Source of the DNA: Metallyticus violacea | Lineage: Eukaryota; Arthropoda; Insecta; Mantodea; Metallyticidae | DNA: 64,000 nt | Direction of reading: 5' to 3' | Assembly (NCBI GenBank): GCA_030762175.1 | Contig: CM060833.1 | Span: forward strand, 160,429,501 to 160,493,500 | Shown here: piece by piece, positions 56,765 through 64,000 of the stretch | Numbering within the stretch: position 1 is the first letter of the stretch | Layout of the letters: every line of letters starts with the position of its first letter | Notes under the pieces: model-generated | What the model saw: only the letters and a program-made list of their open reading frames with translations | What the model was told of the DNA's origin: nothing | Database searches by the model: none | Made by a program: the position numbers and the translations under genes

Positions 56765-56910
56765 GTTTCTTTTCTGCATTGCTTGGTTCATTTGAGATAC
56801 CTAATATTCCAGTAGGTTTCTTGGAGCAAAACATAATCCATTATTGATTAATGGCCATAATTTCTTTGTTACACCAGATCTATACTTGACCATTTACATC
56901 AGATACAGAC
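56765..56910 (+). repeat. Unclassified repeat, copy 2 (pair with 53430-53600)
   Basis: See copy 1; about 75-80% similar by eye over 140 bp. Confidence 0.6.
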
Positions 56911-56925
56911 ATTGTGTCCCAGCAA

Positions 56926-57208
56926 CCACCATGGGTTGCTGAGGTCATTAAGGTGCAGACTCGTGAGCAGGAGGTCTGGGGTTCGAATCCCACCAGGACC
57001 ATCATCCTTAACTGAGGTTTTTTCCAGGTTTTCCTCAGTCCTCATAACTAGCAAATGCCGGGGTGGTACCCTAAAAATTAGGCCTGGAACGTTTCTTTCC
57101 TTAAAAAATTCTTTCCTAATATATCATTTCATTTCATGTAACACCAGTGTTCAACTCCTGTGGTGCCTCAGGAGTAAAAACTGGCATTAAACACTAATAA
57201 AAAAATAA
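56926..57208 (+). mobile_element. SINE-B copy 4, well preserved
   Basis: 283 bp. Box A-like TGCTGAGGTCATTAAGG and box B GGTTCGAATCCC. Body has TTTTTTCCAGGTTTTCCTCA, AGGCCTGGAACGTTTC, GGTGCCTCAGGAGTAAAAAC and tail ATTAAACACTAATAAAAAAA. Exact 13-bp target duplication TGTGTCCCAGCAA at 56913-56925 and 57209-57221. Confidence 0.94.
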
Positions 57209-57221
57209 TGTGTCCCAGCAA

Positions 57222-58626
57222 TTGTGGCTAAATTCTGAATGGTGTTTTTGGTGGAGTATTTTTATTAAGAAACTTAATGGTAAAATTTTCAAGAGATTCC
57301 ATTTAATATTCTAGTGTGCATGTTATTAGTCTAAATCAAAACGTAGTCTTCAGATTCTTCAAAAATAAGATTGTTATACTATTCTTGAGAAATTGTCTCC
57401 TGGAAATTTACATGAAACAACAATCCTCTAGTATTGACTGAATTGGCATATTTATTTGATTACTGTTTTTACTCATTTAATGAGTGTTTTAATTATAGTG
57501 ATAGTATTTATACTATAAAAAATATTTTTTATAACAATTCACTACATTTGTAAAATTGTTGAAGTAAATCTATTTATTTTTCTTTTGATAAATAAATAAT
57601 TTTATTCTAAAGTGTTTGAACACATTTGTTATATAATATAACATTATATAACATTTGTTATATAATGTTAAATATGTTAACAAGTGAAAAAAAATTTATT
57701 ATCCTTCAAATTATGCATAGTTTTGAAACAGCTCTGCATGTCTCTCCTGTAAAAATATCACAATTTCTGGAATGGCAATGTTTTGCTAATTAGAGTGACA
57801 ATAAGCCTTAATTTTAGGCAGTGGAATGAATAACAGATAGTGTCTTCAGGTATCAACATTGGTATTTTTAATAAAGTTATTGTTGATATTATAACTGTTG
57901 TTATTACTGTTTATATTTCTGTTTTTATTGTTGTCATTGATGATGATATGTAATTATGTTGAAGGTGTTATATTTTTGTCACTCACATGAAATTGCACAC
58001 ATCGTGGCTCACAATAATTCTGACATTAGAAACCAATGGATGGCATTGTGTTGCAGGGCCAGCAGAAATGGGGTCATTGTGTTCTGTATATTAAAATTCA
58101 TTGGGCTATAGCAATCTTTTTTTGAACATTATAAGAATTTTAAACAGTGAACCTTATTTTTCACAAATTGCTCTTTTATTCCTTTCAGTTATATAAAAAG
58201 ATTTATATAGCACCCTAGTTGCCTATTAGTGCAATGCTCTGGATTTCTTTTTAATCCAAGTAATGAATATGCTTTTCCAGTTTTTCTCCCCTTGGTTCAA
58301 ATTTTTCAAATGCTATTACATTGATTTTAAAATTAATAATCCTCCATCTACCAGTGCTCTAGAGACCATGCATATTATATATATAATATTAAAGAAAATG
58401 GTCACCTGAATGGGTATTGGGATTATAGATTATATTGTTTTGGTTAGCATCATTGATATTTTATGGCAAACTGCTAAGTGATACCTGTCACATCTTTGGC
58501 CACACAGCTCACAATTATGTTACTATGGGGGAGATGGTGAGATTGAATACTTTATAGCATGTACAATAGTATGACACAGAATATGGTATGCAAAGAAATT
58601 TAATATATGTTTACTGTTTGTTTCAG
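57222..58626. other. Intron, nothing recognised
   Basis: AT-rich. Ends at ACTGTTTGTTTCAG, the acceptor of the last exon. Confidence 0.5.
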
Positions 58627-58704
58627 GATTCCCAGAGCAGCAGTCCCAATAACACCTCTGCTGTCTGTAGCCACATGCCAGAAGCAAAGTCCTCAGATGT
58701 TTAA
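58627..58704 (+). CDS. sei: Erg-type K+ channel, last exon and stop
   Basis: Acceptor GTTTGTTTCAG|. With the upstream GC donor the frame is DSQSSSPNNTSAVCSHMPEA then KSSDV and TAA at 58702-58704, a Ser-rich C-terminus ending in Ser-Ser-Asp-Val. The last four residues resemble a PDZ-binding tail only loosely (x-S/T-x-V; here S-D-V). If the alternative GT donor at 51352 were used, the protein would stop after eight residues. The 480-codon frame has no other stop. Confidence 0.85.
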   Translation, partial: DSQSSSPNNTSAVCSHMPEAKSSDV

Positions 58705-59520
58705 ACTCTGTCAATTCTTACACTTAAAGCTCAAAATTTAGCTTCTCACTGGGTTATATGGCAGTGCTTTCAAAATTATAGTTGAAAATTCATCAAGAGG
58801 CTTTCCATAATGAAAACAGTAAATCCACCAAGATTAAATAAAAGGTACTTGAGTATTTGAGCAGTTTCATTATTGTTTAAATATTCATAAATAATTACTT
58901 GATTATCTTTTAATATTATTAAATACTTAAATTGTACCTTCAAATTTCAAAGTATTTGGGGGCATTATTTATGTTAAATCAACTTGCATTTTGTACATGT
59001 ATGTAAAAAATTGCAGTTTACAAGAACTTCATTTTGAACTCAGGTATTTGTGCCTCCAGTACATCAAGTCCATTGGTACTCAACATTTGATAAAAAAGAA
59101 GAAAAAAATGTTTAAATATTTTTTCTGCTGTTATTTACAGGAAGTCTAAATATGTGAAAATGAAAAGGCTGTGAAAGTATTCACCCAACTCTCAGGGCAG
59201 TGCTATCTAGAAAACTTTGCATTAACAAAATGCAAAATTAAATGGTTTTTGAAGGGATTGATCACACTTTCATCATTTGGTTTGATAGTGAAAAATATGA
59301 AACAAATAATTTTTTGGTTTTGCCCTTATAAATGTGAAAAGTGCATAGCCATAAAATGCAAGGAAGTAATTTTTTGAAATGTTTCAGTCAGATTAGACAT
59401 GACAGTATACCATCACCTAATTCAGTGAGAAAGCTTTTTGGGGCCTTAAGGAAAAATATATACTTTGATTGATGGTGGTTACTCTGGCTCAATAACTAAA
59501 GAAAATTAAAAATAAAGTGC
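58705..59520 (+). other. sei: 3' UTR of the channel gene
   Basis: Sequence after the stop. Candidate poly(A) signals: AATAAA at 58837-58842 (in GATTAAATAAAAGG) and at 59511-59516. Which is used cannot be told. Beyond about 59520 the GC content rises slightly (59520-59640) with no frame. Confidence 0.55.
58837..58842 (+). terminator. sei: Candidate poly(A) signal AATAAA
   Basis: First AATAAA after the stop codon, 133 bp downstream. Confidence 0.4.
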
Positions 59521-59980
59521 TGTGATGACCTCTTGGGCCACTGGAGTTGGTCAGACTGCAGCAACAACCCTCCATGTACTGACTGTGGACAGTGCTGCCG
59601 CTCTGTGACTTTAAATCTCTAACTCAACAAGGTTTCAAGTTCTCAAATCTCTCATCCCTCCTTATTTCGTACTGCACATCTCTTAAAAGCAATATCTCGT
59701 ATCTCTTTGGCTTTTTCAAAGAAAACAAAAGATTTGGAAAGGAGGAAGAAAAAAGTGTTGTTATATAATGATTCTTAATAAGACAATATTTTATGCATAT
59801 GTTGATAACTTTTTTAGAATTGTGCTGTCTTTAAGAAGTATTACAGTATTATAATTGTGGATTGTGCCTAATATTTTATTTGTATATTTGTAAATGATCT
59901 AGTATACTTTCCATTATTTTGTATGTTTTAAATATGGACAGAATATTTATTTATTTATTTATTTATTCATTCATTTATTA

Positions 59981-60016
<36 letters not shown>

Positions 60017-61050
60017 CAACAAAATTATAGCACTGAAGATGAAAATTGTGCTGGACTACAAAAAATGACAAAAAGCATTGCTGGCAAATTGTTGCTTTTA
60101 AGAAATGGGTACTAATAATGTTTTAAATGTCTTATATCTCTTTCATATTTAAAAAAATAAGAAACCAAAGGTAATAATGATTATATGAAAGTAATAACAA
60201 TACTAATAAATATGAAGATAATGTTGTGAATATGGTGCTTTTGTAATGCACTGTTTTTCTGCTGCAGTTTCTTGCACAGTGTAACATGCCACATCATGAC
60301 AAAACATAAAAAATTGTGCCATAAATTATTTCTCCATCATCATAACATATCTTTTTTCTTTCTTCAAAGATGGAATAGCTAGAGGATATCTTAACCCAAC
60401 ATTATTTTAACTGATATACTGTTGTTGCAGAAGTTGCAGTTTCACTAGCCAGTTGCTCCAGCATTTTTTAGCTTGGAAGCTATTGAAAATAGAAGCTAAA
60501 TGCATCAACAAACTTCCCAAATAATTGCCTTAAAATTAACCACTTTTTGTTCACATTTGATACTCACCCTACTGCTGTTGCTTTTAATTGTATAGTTTTC
60601 TGGAAATATGATGTAATTTACATTTTCTTCTTCCAAATATTCATTGTTAATGGCAGTACAGTTTTTATTGAAATATTCTAACCAAAATTTCATCAGCAAA
60701 CTCTCTTTATCCTGTTCCATCATAGTACACTAAGAAATTCACAATTTTTTTTCTTAAAAATTATTCTGTTCTAACATTTTTCCAGTGGACTGCTTAGCCA
60801 GATAAGGAATACAAAATTTCAGCAAAAAGATCCTCAATCTAGAATTGCTTAATGAATGTTTCAGATGTCAGAGTTGACTTTACCATATTTTAGCACAATG
60901 TATAGAAATTGCTTCAGAATGATCTTTATGTGGATATTTAATTTAAATCTTCATTTATTCAACTTAATGCTCCAATTTCCAAACTTAATTTTTTTTCATA
61001 TCTTATTTGTTTTTTTAATTAAAAGCCTTTGTGGCTCAATCTCTTAACAT
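59521..61050. other. Intergenic or distal 3' UTR, nothing recognised
   Basis: AT-rich, including the ATTT/GATT repeat listed next. No gene frame of note. Confidence 0.4.
59940..60017 (+). repeat. (TTTA)n(TTGA)n microsatellite
   Basis: TTTA units pass into ATTGATTG units, possibly an old antisense retroposon tail. Confidence 0.9.
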
Positions 61051-61052
61051 TG

Positions 61053-61324
61053 TTGTTGATTTGATTTATTTACAGACGCTTTTTAACATCTTAGGTCATC
61101 AGCATCCCATTCAATTAAAGGCATGAAACGGCTGATAAATTTTGCTCAGAGGCCTCTTCTTTCAGGCTTGAGGTTCTTTTACATGTTGTAAATCTATGAC
61201 ACAGGACCCATGGCTTTACTTCCCTTCCAAAGGAAGCCATACTTAGGATTTTTACACCTGAAAAAATCCATTGATCCTGGGCAGAATTAAACAAAGTATG
61301 GTTACCGGTACACCACCAGGACCA
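61053..61324 (-). mobile_element. SINE-A copy 4
   Basis: Minus strand. 3' hairpin (GGGATGCTGATGACCTAAG...AAGCGTC) and body are clear; the head is partly decayed (TGGTGTACCGGTAACC, TTTAATTCTGCCCAGG). A short imperfect flank match (AACATT) may be the remains of the target duplication. Confidence 0.88.
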
Positions 61325-61362
61325 ACATTATGCATCTATTGCTATTCTACACATATATATAC

Positions 61363-63140
61363 TTGTAGAGTTAGTTAAAAGTCCTACAAAACTTAAATAT
61401 CTTTTGAAGCATGTAATTCAGTGACATATGTGAGAATAGCTATATACTGAGAATTTAAAAATGATATTTCTAACTTTTTTATACTTTCAATACTTTCCGT
61501 AAGTAGCTCCTCTCTTATTTTAAATGGAACACCCAATATATTTTTGTGTTCAAATAATGCTCATTAAGAACTTTTCAAAAAGCACAGCACTAAATACTTC
61601 AGTATAAATATATTATTGATAAATGAAGAAGAAAAAAAAGTGTAACAAATAATAAAATGCTCCTTTCTTAATAAACACAGAACAAAGGTTGCTCAACATC
61701 TAAATTCTGCATTCAAACTGTAGTCCTCAGCTGCTTGACAATAAGTCAGTCAATCATAGAAACCATTTAAAATTGACTTAACTAGACTTTAGGAATGTCT
61801 TTCGCCACTTCCATTTTTTGATACTCCACATATGTTAAGTTGTTGGATCTTTCTGAATATACTACTGACTTCAAATGCCCCCCACCCCAAAAAGTCCAAA
61901 AACAACAAATCTGAGAATTTTGCTGGTCACTCTAATGTGACCTCTCCTACTAATCCATAGTAGTGGAAAAATGTGGTCTAAGTACTGGCAAACATTCTAT
62001 CCATAATGAGCTGGAGCTTCATCTTATAGGGTGGCATCCCTGGGTAGCCTATGGTTGACTAGATGTGGAAATAAATTTGAGATAGCCTGTACTATGATTT
62101 TGAAGCAAATCCAAATATCTATTAGTATTAGCATTTCTCTAAAAAAAAAGGGCCAGTGATATGATCAACAACAATACCAGCCTAAACATTAAGTTTTTAT
62201 TGATATTGCATATGGTTCTTCTCTATCCATTTTGGATTTATGTCTGACCAGTAATGGTAATTGTATGTTGATAAATCCATTCAGGCAGAACATGGTTCAC
62301 CTGAGAACACAATTTGTTTAAGAAAACTGGATTATTATTAATGCACTCCATTGTTCTTCTTTCAAGATCATCCTCTGAAAGTTCCTGCAAAATTTGAATT
62401 TTATAAGGATATTGCTTGGCACTTTTAAGGAGTTTCATCATGGAACTTTGACTTATATTTGATTCTAATGACACATTCGTAGTAAAAACTTTTAGATTTT
62501 TTTGCTCACAGAGGAGAATATCATGAAGTATTCTCATCAGTTGAAATTTTTGGGTGACATCTTGGTAAGTTCTATATGCTTCCATTTCAAGTAAATTTTT
62601 ATGATCATTGTCAGTATTGTATGTGGAATTGGATTGAGATCCAGATGCATATCATTAAATAAGTTTGCTACCTCTTGATTAGATTATTATCTGTCTCTGT
62701 AGCCAACCATAATTAAAATAGAATTCCTTTCCTTTAGCTGAACATAGATATAATTATTTAACAGACTAGACATCAGATTTAACCCCTAAGTAAGACATTT
62801 CTGTATCAATAAACATGATTGCATGGGTATAAACAAAAAAGAGCATTTATCTTAATACTGACAAAACACAAACAGTAAACAAAAGAAATATTTTATTATT
62901 CACTACACATTTTTGTTATCTTGATTTAGCAGCAATAACTTTATATAATTTGGATACTTTTTGAAAAGCTTGTAATTATTATTCAAACATATAAAAATAT
63001 ATTGGGCATTCCATTTAAAATAAGAGAGTTGGAGTAACTGTTGTGGCTATTCTCGTACATCAAGATTAATGTCACTGAACCACATGCTTCAAAAGTTATT
63101 TAGGTGGTGCAGAACTTTTAACTAACTCTGTGTACAAAGT
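61363..63140 (-). mobile_element. Tc1-like transposon with long terminal inverted repeats
   Basis: Inverted terminal repeats of about 190-210 bp: left AGAGTTAGTTAAAAGTCCT, CTTTTGAAGCATGTAATTCA...CTCTTATTTTAAATGGAAC; right is the reverse complement (61363-61570 with 62980-63140). Between them on the minus strand is a broken transposase: frame 62238-62585 (YPYKIQILQELSEDDLERRT), then NVWAGIVVDHITGPFFLEKC-like sequence near 62150, and PAKFSD / LDFLGWG in the place of SPDLTPLDFFLWG near 61880. This order (HELSEDD..RR, then W.GI.GD.I.GP.FLE, SPDL.PLDFFLWG) is that of insect Tc1/mariner-superfamily DDE transposases. The ends AGAGTTAGTTAAAAG are nearly identical. Dead by stops. Confidence 0.8.
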
Positions 63141-63230
63141 GATTCTTTTGGTTCCAAGACATTTGATATCTCAGCTGATTACAAATGTACAATTATAAAA
63201 TATGGGGCAAAAGTGCTTACACTTCAAGAA

Positions 63231-63531
63231 TTTTTTTTTTGATTGATTTTATTTATGGATGCTCTTTAACATCTCAGGTCATCAGCGTCCCATTCAACTC
63301 AGTGCGTGAAATGGCTGACAAATTTTGCTCAGAGGCCTTTCTTTCAGGCTTGAAGTTCTTTTTTTGTGCCGTAAATGTACGACATGGGACCCACAGCTTT
63401 ACTTCCCTTCTGAAGGAAGCCATACTTAGGATTTTTATGCCCGAAAAAATCCATTGGTCCTGGCCGGGTTCTAACCCACATTCTTAGGTTTAGAAGGCAA
63501 GTATGGTAACCACTACACCACCAGGACTGAC
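63231..63531 (-). mobile_element. SINE-A copy 5
   Basis: 301 bp on the minus strand, box A TGGTGTAGTGG and a decayed box B. Exact 12-bp target duplication ACACTTCAAGAA at 63219-63230 and 63532-63543. Poly-T at the left is its A-rich tail. Confidence 0.94.
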
Positions 63532-63636
63532 ACACTTCAAGAAAGAAAGGTATTTGGTCTGGTGAGAATGAGTAATGAGGCATGGTATTGAGATTGTTAA
63601 TAGTGATGCATTGCACTATCTAAACAGTGGTTCAGT

Positions 63637-63681
63637 GAGCAACTGAAGATGGGAGAGATTCCCCCGAAATGCGTCTTATTT
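63637..63681 (+). ncRNA. Hammerhead-ribozyme-like motif, third family
   Basis: CTGAAGA (63643-63649), extra T, stem II GGGA/TCCC with loop GAGAT, GAAA (63666-63669), stem III AT/GT around GC, C at 63675 as the cleavage nucleotide. GAAATGCGTC is one CpG-type change from the classical GAAACGCGTC. No further Penelope protein is visible before the window ends. Confidence 0.55.
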
Positions 63682-64000
63682 TTGTGTAAGTGAATGGAGT
63701 TTAGTGTAAAAAATGAATACCTAAGTTTAGGTCATATTGCCACTCCATTGTCAACAGCTTCATAAGTACAATATTTATATACAAGACAGAACTGACATTG
63801 TTCTTTCTTCTCTTCCCTTGCATTTCATTCCTGTTTTAGTTGCTGATAGTGCTAATGTTAAATTTACTGGCTTAATTGTAGGATAGTTTGGGGTACAGAA
63901 TTTACAGTTACCATTATGCAGCATTTTTTGTGCTTTAATTCAATGTGTACAATTTTGAAAAGAATGGAGTACACAATAGCAATGCATATAATATGGCACA
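63682..64000. other. Nothing recognised
   Basis: AT-rich sequence to the window end, perhaps flank of a Penelope-like element. Confidence 0.35.

Noticed and set aside
60031..60060. CTGAAGATG as another hammerhead
   Set aside because: No GAAA, no stem II and no stem III follow.

Overview
The window is AT-rich eukaryotic DNA and looks like an arthropod, probably an insect with a large, repeat-laden genome. I base this on very long introns, GT-AG splice sites, tRNA-derived SINEs, mariner, Tc1-like and hAT transposons, several non-LTR retrotransposon lineages and Penelope-like retroelements. No bacterial gene organisation, CRISPR array or rRNA gene was seen. The species cannot be named from the sequence.

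The one convincing host gene runs left to right across almost the whole window. Eight exons (3629-3769, 18673-18834, 30229-30616, 35253-35379, 35469-35572, 39917-40139, 51126-51347, 58627-58704) join in compatible phases into one uninterrupted 480-codon frame ending in TAA. They encode the cytoplasmic C-terminal tail of an Erg-type (KCNH2 / Drosophila seizure) voltage-gated potassium channel. The recognisable part is the short C-terminal coiled coil, split between exons 3 and 4. The rest is Ser/Pro/Gln/His-rich low-complexity tail. The PAS domain, membrane segments and cyclic-nucleotide-binding domain must lie upstream of the window. The last intron starts with a GC donor instead of GT. A 3' UTR with candidate poly(A) signals follows the stop.

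Most of the remainder is intronic transposon debris, often nested. From left to right: an inverted pair of Penelope-like fragments (4.2-5.9 kb); LINE pieces at 6.9, 9.3-11.6, 12.2-13.6, 15.0-16.4, 26.7-27.6, 30.9, 31.9-32.7, 41.6-43.3, 44.7-48.4 and 54.1 kb; mariner-type copies at 16.4, 19.3, 24.9, 45.9 and 50.4 kb; a Tc1-like element with long terminal inverted repeats at 61.4-63.1 kb; hAT remnants at 21.9, 27.8 and 36.6 kb; five copies of one tRNA-derived SINE (called SINE-A here) and four of another (SINE-B), many with clear 12-14 bp target-site duplications.

The most interesting signal is a set of hammerhead-ribozyme-like motifs in Penelope-like ends and foldback elements (4.2, 5.9, 34.7, 34.8, 45.3, 48.5, 48.65, 56.3 and 63.65 kb). 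One foldback element (34603-34920, 12-bp target duplication) carries two such motifs in opposite orientation. Its central spacer contains a 24-bp exact copy of sequence found 1.2 kb away. Other points of note are a mariner copy that joins two different N-terminal halves (24927-26333), a nearly complete 1,301-bp mariner inside an antisense LINE, and a possible exon on the minus strand inside the last channel intron.
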